Positions 26,393 to 34,686 of a stretch of DNA of 64,000 nucleotides are shown one piece after another. A program made the translations under genes and the position numbers. A model generated the notes under the pieces. The model saw nothing but the letters and a program-made list of their open reading frames with translations, ran no database searches and had not been told where the DNA came from. Location: assembly GCA_944322565.1 (NCBI GenBank), contig CALUPG010000001.1, forward strand, positions 247,248 to 311,247, read 5' to 3'. Positions within the stretch are counted from its first letter, which is position 1. Each line of letters starts with the position of its first letter. Source of the stretch: an uncultured Bacteroidales bacterium. GTDB lineage: Bacteria > Bacteroidota > Bacteroidia > Bacteroidales > UBA932.

Positions 26393-27159
26393 AAGTCAAA
26401 GAGTACATAGAAGCAATCCGGAAAAAACTCAGTACAGAAGACAAAGCCGGCTTATATGTCACCGTCATTTTTCATCTGGCGGTGATTATTGTTCTGCTTG
26501 CCGGAGGTCTGACATCTGCCCTGACAGCAGAATCATCATATCTGTTTGATTTCAGCAGGCAGGAAGAAGAGGAGCGGCTTGCCGAGGAAGCGGCTTTTAA
26601 AGAAGAAATCAGCAGAAGACTGGACGAACTCATCTACGGAGATGCAGACCTTGCCCCTGCCCCGTCTGAATCTGAAATAAGAAATATAGCAGTCGATGCA
26701 TCAACATTGAGAGACGACAGGAATACTGACGCCGAAGCACTCTATGCAGATGCCGAGAGACTCAGAAATAAACTCAGGAACGGGACAGGACCTGAGGCTG
26801 AAGAGGATATGAGAGATGAAACTGCAGACCTCGGAAACGACACCTCAGACAACACTGACACCTCAGACAACGAATACCGGGGGCCCTCAGTAATATCCTA
26901 CAGCCTTGACGGACGCAAGGCGAGCAGGCTAAGCATTCCTGCATACAGATGCATCGGAGGAGGAGATGTCACAGTTATCATTTCCGTTGACAATTCCGGC
27001 AATGTCGTAAATGCGAAAATCCATGATGACATATCATCCGATGACAGATGTCTGCGGGAATTTGCCCTGCGTGCAGCAAGGCTGTCCAGATTCTCCTCAT
27101 CCTCAACTGCGCCGCTGCGGCAGAAGGGAGAAATAGTCTACAGATTCATTCCCCAATAG
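26389..27159 (+). CDS. TonB-like protein with one membrane anchor
   Basis: 256 residues. One transmembrane helix lies near the N-terminus (about 22-43). A long, acidic, low-complexity periplasmic linker (about 52-165) follows, with repeats such as NDTSDNTDTSDN. The C-terminal domain (about 175-256) has TonB-like strands (DVTVIISVDNSGNVVNAKIH and EIVYRFIPQ). The Pro-rich linker of classical TonB is replaced by Glu/Asp-rich sequence. The start is TTG 26389, overlapping the udk stop; no ATG lies before the helix. Its 3' end overlaps the convergent protease gene by 14 bp. The partner could be the ExbB/ExbD operon at 20.7-23.0 kb. Confidence 0.65.
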   Translation: MKVKEYIEAIRKKLSTEDKAGLYVTVIFHLAVIIVLLAGGLTSALTAESSYLFDFSRQEEEERLAEEAAFKEEISRRLDELIYGDADLAPAPSESEIRNIAVDASTLRDDRNTDAEALYADAERLRNKLRNGTGPEAEEDMRDETADLGNDTSDNTDTSDNEYRGPSVISYSLDGRKASRLSIPAYRCIGGGDVTVIISVDNSGNVVNAKIHDDISSDDRCLREFALRAARLSRFSSSSTAPLRQKGEIVYRFIPQ

Positions 27160-28756
27160 AAAGGTCCCACACATTCACCGGACCATGGTATGCAGCCTTT
27201 ATCGTCTCGTCGACAGGAAGATACAGCCTGTAAAATGCCTCATCGTCAAGTTTGGAATACCGCCCTACAAGAGCATATATCTGCGGAAGCATATAATCTT
27301 TTGTAAGATCCCATTCCCCGGACACAGGCCTGAGTCCATCCGTTTTCGCAGCATAATCCAGAAACATTCTTTCAAGACCGAGAGCATCGAGATATGACTG
27401 CAGACGGCTGAAATCGTCAATGACTGACAGTTCGGACTTATACTTGTCAAAGACTGCCGAGGCAAAACGCATCTGCGTGGCCTTGCGGTTGCAGTTGATG
27501 AAAAAGTCAGTGGCCCTTGTCGTGTCCATCGGCACAAACAGATCCGGAATTATCCCGCCTCCTCCATATACAGTCCGGCCTCCGAGCGTATGATACTCCA
27601 CACTCCTGTCGACTTTCATACTGTCTGCATCGGTAAATTCCCCGTGGACATATCTCTCGTAAATATCGTAAGCATAGTCATAACCGTCAGTATACGGTTT
27701 CTGAATGCAACGTCCGGACGGAGTATAGAACCTTGAGACCGTCAGCCTGAGGCCGGAGCCGTCAGTAAAATTGATAGGTTCCTGCACGAGTCCTTTCCCG
27801 TATGTCCTGCGGCCGACAATGACTCCCCTGTCATTGTCCTGCATTGCTCCTGAAAAAATTTCACTGGATGAAGCAGTGGATTCATCAGTCAGCACGGACA
27901 GGGAGATGTCCTGCAATTTCCCGTTGCCGTCAGCATTGAAATCCCGCCTCGGCCGGTGCAGCCCTTCCATATATACCACCGGAGCCCCATGCGGCAGGAA
28001 CTCATTGCACAGGAGATAAGCCTGGTCAAAATAGCCGCCGGTATTGCCCCGCAAATCAAAAATAAGCCTGGTCATGCCGCAGGACAGCAATTTGGCCGAT
28101 GCTTCTGCAAATTCAGCGTATGTAGTACGTGTGAACTTGGAAAGTTTGATATATCCGGTGGTATCATCTATCATGAATGATGCATCCACACAATGTACAG
28201 GAATTTTTCCCCGTGTTATCTCAAAAGGGATGAGACTGCCGTCCCTGCTGACGGTAATCTTTACTTTCGTGCCGGACGGCCCCTTCATCAGACTTACCAT
28301 TGTGTCCTGCGGAGTACGGCTTCCGGCAATCACGCGCTCGTCCACTTTAATAATCCTGTCGCCCTGCATAAGTCCCGCCTTCTCGGAAGGGCCTCCCTGA
28401 ATGACATTCAGGACAATTGCAGTATCATTCGGCACATTGAACTGAATGCCGATTCCGTCAAAATTCCCGGCAAGTGCCGTTTCTGAAGCCTCAAGATCAA
28501 CAGGAGGGAGATAGACTGAATGAGGGTCAAGTTCTGCCAATGCGGCCACGACGGCAGCATCGGTCATATTTTTCATGTCAATGGTATCGACATAATTCTC
28601 CTGGACCTGCTCCAGAATAAGATTCAGTTTCCTCCACCTGTTGTAATCCCCGTCAAACTTCACATTTCTGCCACCTGTGAGATTATAAACCAACATAGTG
28701 GCAAGAATACCGATTACGACACCGAAAACGGCGACTGCAAGACTTTCCTTTTTCAT
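27146..28756 (-). CDS. S41-family C-terminal processing protease
   Basis: 536 residues. An N-terminal membrane anchor or uncleaved signal (about 5-26) is followed by a PDZ domain (about 85-175; GPSEKAGLMQGDRIIKVDE). The protease core has the Ser-Lys dyad S296 (DESTASSSEIF) and K321 (TYGKGLVQ), 25 residues apart as in other tail-specific proteases. FDLRGNTGG is the oxyanion segment. It trims or degrades periplasmic proteins from the C-terminus. It is the last gene of a minus-strand run after the dCMP deaminase. Confidence 0.92.
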   Translation of the reverse strand: MKKESLAVAVFGVVIGILATMLVYNLTGGRNVKFDGDYNRWRKLNLILEQVQENYVDTIDMKNMTDAAVVAALAELDPHSVYLPPVDLEASETALAGNFDGIGIQFNVPNDTAIVLNVIQGGPSEKAGLMQGDRIIKVDERVIAGSRTPQDTMVSLMKGPSGTKVKITVSRDGSLIPFEITRGKIPVHCVDASFMIDDTTGYIKLSKFTRTTYAEFAEASAKLLSCGMTRLIFDLRGNTGGYFDQAYLLCNEFLPHGAPVVYMEGLHRPRRDFNADGNGKLQDISLSVLTDESTASSSEIFSGAMQDNDRGVIVGRRTYGKGLVQEPINFTDGSGLRLTVSRFYTPSGRCIQKPYTDGYDYAYDIYERYVHGEFTDADSMKVDRSVEYHTLGGRTVYGGGGIIPDLFVPMDTTRATDFFINCNRKATQMRFASAVFDKYKSELSVIDDFSRLQSYLDALGLERMFLDYAAKTDGLRPVSGEWDLTKDYMLPQIYALVGRYSKLDDEAFYRLYLPVDETIKAAYHGPVNVWDLSIGE

Positions 28757-28761
28757 TTCGG

Positions 28762-29166
28762 CTAATCTACTTTCTCTACTTCAATTCCCGCCGCTCTGAG
28801 CAGATCCACCCCGTCCGTAAGCCTGTATTCGTCGCGGTACACTACCCTGCGTATGCCGGCCTGGATAATAAGTTTTGAACATTCGAGGCACGGAGCGGCG
28901 GTCACATACAATGTGGCTCCCAGACTGTTGTTCCCTGACTTGGCAACCTTGGTGATGGCATTTGCCTCCGCATGGAGAACATACGGCTTAGTCACCCCGT
29001 TTTCGTCTTCACATATGTTCTCAAAGCCGGACGGAGTCCCGTTATAGCCGTCAGATATTATCATCCTGTCCTTGACAAGCAGGGCACCTACCTGCCGACG
29101 CTTGCAATAGGAATTTCTGGCCCAGACTGTGGCCATCTCAAGATAACTCTGGTCAAATTTTTCCAT
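28762..29166 (-). CDS. Deoxycytidylate (dCMP) deaminase
   Basis: 134 residues. The zinc-deaminase motif is complete: H65-A-E67 and C93-x2-C96 (APCLECSK). The N-terminal YNGTPSGFENICED region matches ComEB-type dCMP deaminases. It converts dCMP to dUMP for thymidylate synthesis. Its ATG overlaps the stop of the upstream acyl-CoA synthetase gene (TAATG). Confidence 0.9.
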   Translation of the reverse strand: MEKFDQSYLEMATVWARNSYCKRRQVGALLVKDRMIISDGYNGTPSGFENICEDENGVTKPYVLHAEANAITKVAKSGNNSLGATLYVTAAPCLECSKLIIQAGIRRVVYRDEYRLTDGVDLLRAAGIEVEKVD

Positions 29167-30824
29167 TAGTTTCTCTGATAAAGATACCTCTTGATGCTGC
29201 GCTTAGGAGTACGCTCAAAGTCCTCCGGCATTATCTCTATCTTCTTGATGCGGGCATAGTTGGGGAGTTCCTGATTGGCATGCATGAGTGAGTCGTCAAG
29301 GTGAGTCTTGAGCATCTCGCCAGAAAGCCCGTCAAGTTCTGCCTGATGGAAATCCGGATAAATCAGGGCCGTAAGCGCACCGTCATCCTCAATCACAAGA
29401 GAGTCCACGACATACGGCATATTGTTAAGCACAGATTCTATCTCCTCCGGATAGATATTCTGTCCTGAAGGTCCGAGAATCATACACTTGGAGCGTCCTT
29501 TGAGATAGAGATACCCGTCTTTGTCCATCACGCCCATGTCTCCGGTCCTGAACCAGCCGTCCTTTGTAAATACAGCTTCCGTGGCCTCCGGATTCTTGAA
29601 ATATCCGAGAAAGACATTCATTCCCCTGACAAGCACTTCCCCTGGAATATTTTCCGGATCTTCGGAATCAATGCGGATTTCCATATTGGGAGCGGCCTTT
29701 CCGCAGGAATACAGTCTTGCCGTCTTCCAGTCATCGTATGTTATAATAGGGGCACATTCCGTCATGCCGTAGCCCACGGTGAACGGGAATCCGATTTTCT
29801 TGAAGAAAGCCTCGACTTCCTTGTTGAATGCGGCTCCTCCGATGATTATTTCTTCAAACCTGCCGCCGAAAGCCGTCACAAGCTCATTACGGATTTTCTT
29901 CATGACCATATGGTCAAGGACAGGAAGATGCATGAGTACCTTTATGCCGTTTTTCTCCAGGATAGGCTTCAGCTTGCTCTTATAGACTTTTTCAATTATC
30001 AGCGGCACTGCAATCACAATGTCCGGCTTCACTTCGGAGAGAGCCTGCATAATGATTTTCGGGCTCGGAACCCTTGTAAGAAAATGCACATGACATCCTA
30101 TGGCAAGCTCAAACAGGACTTCGAACATCATCCCGTACATGTGTGCCGAAGGCAGCATGGCCACGACATTGGAATTCTCGTTGAGCATAGGGAGCACTTT
30201 CTTTGCAAAGAATATATTGGAGAACACCGCCCTGTAAGGAATCATCACGCCCTTGGAAAAGCCTGAAGTGCCGGAAGTATAGTTGATAAGAGCCAGTTCA
30301 TCCGGCTTGTCCTCATAATAGCAGATGCACTCGGGAGTAAAATTCATCGGGTATTTCTTGCCGAAAAGCTCATTGAGATGCTGCCTGACATCCATTATCC
30401 TGCCGGTTCTTGCAAACAGAAAATGGAAATTGTTTATCTGCACCACAGCCTGGAGAGTCGGCATCTCGGTCTCCGTAAGGCCCTCCCACACGACATCGTC
30501 CACAAACAGAATCTTTGCCTCAGAATGATTGACCAGATGATGGATATTCCCGGGCTTGAACTCATGGAGTATCGGCACAGGGACGGCCCCGTATGTCAGA
30601 ACAGACAGGAAAGCGACTCCCCAGTTGGCCTGGTTGCGTGAGCATATCGCCACTTTGTCGCCTTTTACCAGTCCGCATTCCTCATACATTATGTGCATCT
30701 TGGCTATTCTTCTGGCCACATCCCTGTATGGAAGAGTAACTCCCTGATAATTCGACAAGGCCGGCCTGTCCCAATTCTTTTTGAAACTTTCTTCGTAAAG
30801 TTTATTGACTGATTGAAATTCCAT
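29166..30824 (-). CDS. AMP-binding long-chain acyl-CoA synthetase-like protein
   Basis: About 552 residues from ATG 30824. The open frame runs 43 codons further upstream, but the conserved N-terminus (EFQSVNKLYEESFKKNWDRP) begins here. The AMP-binding P-loop is YTSGTSGFSKG (182-192). GYGMTECAP, the GWFRTGDMG hinge and a C-terminal Lys region (TPKRSIKRYL) are present. The family activates carboxylic acids to acyl-AMP and then acyl-CoA. A fatty-acid substrate is inferred from overall similarity. It is followed directly by the dCMP deaminase gene. Confidence 0.85.
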   Translation of the reverse strand: MEFQSVNKLYEESFKKNWDRPALSNYQGVTLPYRDVARRIAKMHIMYEECGLVKGDKVAICSRNQANWGVAFLSVLTYGAVPVPILHEFKPGNIHHLVNHSEAKILFVDDVVWEGLTETEMPTLQAVVQINNFHFLFARTGRIMDVRQHLNELFGKKYPMNFTPECICYYEDKPDELALINYTSGTSGFSKGVMIPYRAVFSNIFFAKKVLPMLNENSNVVAMLPSAHMYGMMFEVLFELAIGCHVHFLTRVPSPKIIMQALSEVKPDIVIAVPLIIEKVYKSKLKPILEKNGIKVLMHLPVLDHMVMKKIRNELVTAFGGRFEEIIIGGAAFNKEVEAFFKKIGFPFTVGYGMTECAPIITYDDWKTARLYSCGKAAPNMEIRIDSEDPENIPGEVLVRGMNVFLGYFKNPEATEAVFTKDGWFRTGDMGVMDKDGYLYLKGRSKCMILGPSGQNIYPEEIESVLNNMPYVVDSLVIEDDGALTALIYPDFHQAELDGLSGEMLKTHLDDSLMHANQELPNYARIKKIEIMPEDFERTPKRSIKRYLYQRN

Positions 30825-30921
30825 ATGATTGTTTCTTGGTAATGTCCATTTTATTTCTGTATTGCCCCTCTTTTCAGTTTCTGGCTCCGGGGGCTGCTCC
30901 GCCACAGTCACGAATCTCTCC

Positions 30922-33189
30922 CTACAGTTCCAGGGTCCGTTCCCTGCCGTCATAGCAAACGACAGTCACGGAATTGGCTCCGGCCGGGACAACCTTGCTG
31001 TCAGAACGGATCATCTTGTCACCTGTCCCGGCAGTAATCGGGGCTCCTCCGTAGAACGGGAATATCAGCGTCCTGATGGATGTCCTTACGACCCAATATG
31101 TCTTTCCGGACACTTTCACCGGTTCAGGAAGTCCCTTTATAGTCTCATCTGCAGTGATTCCCTTCCATGCCGCAGGCTTCTTCCCCTGCAGATTGTACAT
31201 GTCAACGGTATTGTCATCATGAAGGACCATCACATTGTATTTTCTGGTCCCGTTGAAATCATAAATGTCCGGACCGAGAATTATTTTCTTGCCGAGGTCG
31301 ACAGGGAAAGGATTGACAAACCGTCCGAGCCTGTCTATGAGATAGAGTTTCGAACCGGAAGCAAACAAAATCTGAAGCTTGCCGTTGGCAAAGTAATCGA
31401 TTGTACCTGCCCGACCGCAGATTGGGGAAGAAAATGGAGCTCCCCATAGTCCCCGGCCATCCTCTTCCTGAAGGCACAGGTACATATTGTCCTGCTGGTA
31501 AAACAGATTCATGCGTCCGGTACCGGAATTTTTCACCCGAAACGGACCTTTCGGCACTTCTATCAGAGTATCTCGCTCAAATTCAGGAGCTTTGCTCTTT
31601 GTCACCACAACACGGTCCAGCTCGGCATACAAGTCCAGAGAAGAGCGGGACTTGCCCACGGAAAATGTGAGCGGCATATATGAAACACCTTCGGAGGCGG
31701 CTTCAAAAGCCGATGCGACAGCAGGAGAAAACATATCCCTGACAAGCCCGGAGTTTTCTGCAGCAGAGAAATATGCGACAAGACAACGCTTCTTGGAAGA
31801 AAGCCTGTCAGGCAGACCTGCATCCTCCATATATCTCTTGAGCGTATTCTCCAGAGCCCTGCCGGAAACATATTCCTGCACGGCGGCACGGCTTCCGGAT
31901 ATTATCCAGCCGTCAATATATGTGAAGGCACTTTCATCATCCGGGCTGAAGAGTGAGCCGAAAAGCGAACCGGCAAAACCTGGATACGCATATTCATGCA
32001 CTTGTGGAACATAATCCTTAAGTGTTGTCACGTCCGTACCTTTAAAAATCACCGGCACATCCGGGTTGCCGACTTTCAGGAGCACAACATCTTCAAGGTC
32101 CTTCCCTACGAAAAATGATACGGAAGCAACCTCTTCTATATCAAGGGTCCCGCACCAGTCTTCAGGACTGATGCCTGACATTTTTTCAAGTTCTGCAGCG
32201 ACAGAAGCAGCACTTCCGGAATGAAAGTCGCGGAATCTGCCGTATGAAGAAAGATATGCCCCGGAGTCACCGAGAGGAAGAGAGGCCACAAAGACAGAAT
32301 ATGACGGAGCAATGGAGGAAACAGAAGATGCCGCCCCCGGCATGTCCGCAAGTACGGACATGAAGTCCTCTCCGTTGTCATCGATTCTTTGCTCCCCGCT
32401 GAGGTAAAGATGCCCTTGGTCTGCCGAATATATGGAAAAGGCCAGCCACTCGGTCATATCGGACAGAAAATCAGCATATTTTCTATATCTTGGAGAAAAG
32501 ATTTCTTCAGCAAACTTTTCCGCCGCCCCACATGAAATCAGAAGAAGATTACTGCCGTCTGCGGCAGAAGCCGTCTGCACAAAGCCTTTGGCATCCGCCA
32601 CTGACAATCTTCGTGAAAGATGGCGGGACGAAGACCCTACCAGAGCCTCTGACGGAGATGCCGCGACAATACTTTTCTTATACAGTCCGTCTCCCGGAGA
32701 CAAAATTCCGGAACAATCCGAATACACAGAACAGATTCCGGCAGAGTCTGCGGCAGACATCAGCAGAGATGCCTCTTCGGAAACCTCCGCAGAAGCACGG
32801 CGCGCATCAACGACCAGCAGAGGCACAAGCTCTCCGTTATAATGGAAAGATATGACAGCAGGCGATGATTTCAGCGGCAGATTCCCGTGCATGGACATTT
32901 CATGCAGGGATGAGAGGAACTTTCCGAAAGAAGACTGCCCGTATGAGCAGGTCAACTGATTAAGCACGGAAGAAGTGTCGGCAAGCAAAGATACCATGTC
33001 ACCGACACTTTCAAATCTCATGACCGCAACAGCATCCGTCGGAACTGCAGCAAGAAGTTCATACCTTGAATCGTCAAGAGTTTTGTCTCCGCTTCCGGTC
33101 CCGGAATACAGCACAGCCACCGCAACAGCAACTACCGCCAGAAGAGCGGCAGCGACCGCCGCACAAACGATTATAGCCTTTCTGCTCAT
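30922..33189 (-). CDS. Large membrane-anchored protein of unknown function
   Basis: 755 residues. One N-terminal transmembrane segment (about 6-28, Ala/Val-rich) is followed by a long extracytoplasmic part. There are no catalytic motifs. It is rich in Ser and Ala. The stretch LAAVPTDAVAVMRFESVGDM just after the anchor recalls Bacteroidetes proteins of the DUF3352 kind, which I cannot confirm. The C-terminal 220 residues have repeated short strands (GTIDYFANGKLQILFASGSK, LYLIDRLGRFV) like a beta-propeller. It starts nine bases after ridA and may be co-transcribed with it. Confidence 0.6.
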   Translation of the reverse strand: MSRKAIIVCAAVAAALLAVVAVAVAVLYSGTGSGDKTLDDSRYELLAAVPTDAVAVMRFESVGDMVSLLADTSSVLNQLTCSYGQSSFGKFLSSLHEMSMHGNLPLKSSPAVISFHYNGELVPLLVVDARRASAEVSEEASLLMSAADSAGICSVYSDCSGILSPGDGLYKKSIVAASPSEALVGSSSRHLSRRLSVADAKGFVQTASAADGSNLLLISCGAAEKFAEEIFSPRYRKYADFLSDMTEWLAFSIYSADQGHLYLSGEQRIDDNGEDFMSVLADMPGAASSVSSIAPSYSVFVASLPLGDSGAYLSSYGRFRDFHSGSAASVAAELEKMSGISPEDWCGTLDIEEVASVSFFVGKDLEDVVLLKVGNPDVPVIFKGTDVTTLKDYVPQVHEYAYPGFAGSLFGSLFSPDDESAFTYIDGWIISGSRAAVQEYVSGRALENTLKRYMEDAGLPDRLSSKKRCLVAYFSAAENSGLVRDMFSPAVASAFEAASEGVSYMPLTFSVGKSRSSLDLYAELDRVVVTKSKAPEFERDTLIEVPKGPFRVKNSGTGRMNLFYQQDNMYLCLQEEDGRGLWGAPFSSPICGRAGTIDYFANGKLQILFASGSKLYLIDRLGRFVNPFPVDLGKKIILGPDIYDFNGTRKYNVMVLHDDNTVDMYNLQGKKPAAWKGITADETIKGLPEPVKVSGKTYWVVRTSIRTLIFPFYGGAPITAGTGDKMIRSDSKVVPAGANSVTVVCYDGRERTLEL

Positions 33190-33197
33190 GAGCGAAG

Positions 33198-33572
33198 TTA
33201 CCTGACGGCTACGGCTTCGATTTCAACTTTCACTCCCATCGGAAGGGCAGCTACCTGAAAGCATGCACGAGCCGGCTTGTCACCAGTAAAAAATTCGGCA
33301 TATACAGCATTCATTGCAGAAAAATCGGCAATGTCATCAAGAAGGACCGTTGTCTTCACCACATCTGAATACGAAAGGCCTGCGGCAGCAAGTATCGCCC
33401 CCACATTCTCCAAAGCCTGACGAGACTGGGCCTCAATGGTCTCCGGGACAGTCCCGTCAGCCGGATTGACCGGAATCTGGCCTGATATGTAAAGCGTTCC
33501 GTTTACTTCTATTGCCTGAGAATACGGACCCACAGCCTTGGGGGCATCCGGTGTTGCTATCACTTTTTTCAT
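33198..33572 (-). CDS. ridA: RidA-family enamine/imine deaminase
   Basis: 124 residues, typical size. Conserved features are APKAVGPYSQAIEVNG, YISGQIPVNP, the KTTVLL segment, and the C-terminal PARACFQVAALPMGVKVEIEAVA with the conserved Arg. RidA hydrolyses reactive 2-aminoacrylate formed by PLP enzymes. A -7 element lies at 33604-33611. Confidence 0.93.
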   Translation of the reverse strand: MKKVIATPDAPKAVGPYSQAIEVNGTLYISGQIPVNPADGTVPETIEAQSRQALENVGAILAAAGLSYSDVVKTTVLLDDIADFSAMNAVYAEFFTGDKPARACFQVAALPMGVKVEIEAVAVR

Positions 33573-33603
33573 GTCTGTCTTGATTTATATCATGTATATC
33601 ATG

Positions 33604-33611
33604 CAAATTTA
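33604..33611 (-). promoter_or_regulatory. -7 promoter element (TAAATTTG) for ridA
   Basis: Minus-strand match to TAnnTTTG, about 32 bases before the ATG at 33572. Confidence 0.5.
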
Positions 33612-33673
33612 ATTCATTTAAAACTTAAATGAAAGAATGTCAAAGAAAAGTAAACATTCCGGAAGCCATAATG

Positions 33674-33714
33674 ACAAAAAAAGAGTCCCGGGACTTCAAT
33701 CCCCGAGACTCTTC
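33674..33714 (-). terminator. Terminator after tRNA-Arg
   Basis: On the minus strand, AAGAGTCTCGGGGA pairs with TCCCGGGACTCTT (one mismatch near the middle), followed by a run of T. It lies 15 bp after the tRNA 3' end. Confidence 0.85.
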
Positions 33715-33729
33715 AGCCAATATTATTTG

Positions 33730-33801
33730 TAGCCCCGAGCAGAATCGAACTGCTATCTAAAGTTTAGGAAACTTCCATTCTATCCGTTGAACTACGGGGC
33801 C
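33730..33801 (-). tRNA. tRNA-Arg (anticodon CCT)
   Basis: 72-nt cloverleaf on the minus strand. The acceptor stem GGCCCCG/CGGGGCT has one G-U pair, with discriminator A. The anticodon loop TTCCTAA gives CCT, and the T-loop GTTCGATTC is standard. CCA is not encoded. It lies 16 bp after rpmF and before a terminator, so it is probably made on the yceD-rpmF transcript. Confidence 0.93.
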
Positions 33802-33817
33802 GGTTCAGAAGCAGAGC

Positions 33818-34000
33818 CTACTCGGCGCTCTTCTGGATAATCTGACGGCCTCTGTAGTATCCGCATTCAGGACATACCCTATGATACATTACGGTAGCAC
33901 CGCAATTTGAGCATGTTGCCAATGTAGGAACCACAGCCTTGTCATGAGTTCTTCTCTTGTCTCTTCTCTGCTTTGAGACTCTGTGTTTCGGATGTGCCAT
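33818..34000 (-). CDS. rpmF: Ribosomal protein bL32
   Basis: 60 residues. N-terminal MAHPKHRVSKQRRDKRRTHD and a zinc ribbon with C30, C33, C43 and C46 (CSNCG...CPECG). It is a component of the 50S subunit. It follows the DUF177/YceD gene, the widely conserved yceD-rpmF pair. Confidence 0.97.
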   Translation of the reverse strand: MAHPKHRVSKQRRDKRRTHDKAVVPTLATCSNCGATVMYHRVCPECGYYRGRQIIQKSAE

Positions 34001-34014
34001 TGTTCTATATCAAT

Positions 34015-34608
34015 TTAATTATTATTATCACTTTTTTCCTTGAAAATGTCACGCAATGCGCTGAAAGGATTTTCAGCCGCCGCTTCACCGTCCTCCTTTA
34101 CGGACGCACCCTTTATCGCTATCCCGGATGAAAGGATTTTCATTGAGGAAGGATTGCATCCGCCGTCCTCATGAAACCTCTGGAGAGGCAGAGCCAGACA
34201 GACATAATCATATATAATCTGCCTCATGTCAAGCTCTTTCTCCTCCGGTGACAGAAATATCTTCTCCCTGAGGGCCAAATCTCCTTCGGAGCTGTCCGAA
34301 CCGGAATCTTCTGCCTGCTCGGAGCCCGGCCTGCCGTCATATCTGACCTCAAGACTTATCAAAGTCTTGACAGGAAAGGCAAGTTCGTCCATGCACCTGT
34401 CGCAAAGGACTGTCACCGTGCCGGAAACAACACCGTCAACCAATATCTCACGCCCGCACTTCTCAACCTCCGCCTCTATTGACAGTGAGGCATCAAGTAT
34501 CTCCGCATTGCCGAAATCTTCAAAGAACATCTTGCCGACATTCCAGCAGAAACGCTTCCTGCCGGATGCCAATCCATTTAGAGGTATCAAAAATTCCTGG
34601 CTGTCCAT
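34015..34608 (-). CDS. yceD: DUF177/YceD-family protein
   Basis: About 197 residues from ATG 34608 (seven codons inside the longest frame). The CDRC motif in TVTVLCDRCMDELAFPV and the later acidic insert are typical of YceD, a conserved protein tied to 23S rRNA processing or large-subunit assembly. The conserved pairing with rpmF supports the call. The C-terminal part (about 150-197) is charged and probably flexible. A -7 element lies at 34661-34668. Confidence 0.85.
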   Translation of the reverse strand: MDSQEFLIPLNGLASGRKRFCWNVGKMFFEDFGNAEILDASLSIEAEVEKCGREILVDGVVSGTVTVLCDRCMDELAFPVKTLISLEVRYDGRPGSEQAEDSGSDSSEGDLALREKIFLSPEEKELDMRQIIYDYVCLALPLQRFHEDGGCNPSSMKILSSGIAIKGASVKEDGEAAAENPFSALRDIFKEKSDNNN

Positions 34609-34660
34609 AATTATGACCTCAACCTGCAAAATCCGTAACCCGTAAACAGATTTGAGCCTG

Positions 34661-34668
34661 CAAAGGTA
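34661..34668 (-). promoter_or_regulatory. -7 promoter element (TACCTTTG) for yceD-rpmF-tRNA-Arg
   Basis: Minus-strand match to TAnnTTTG, about 53 bases before the yceD ATG and just downstream of the typA stop. Confidence 0.55.
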
Positions 34669-34686
34669 TAAAAAAGTTTTTGAAAA

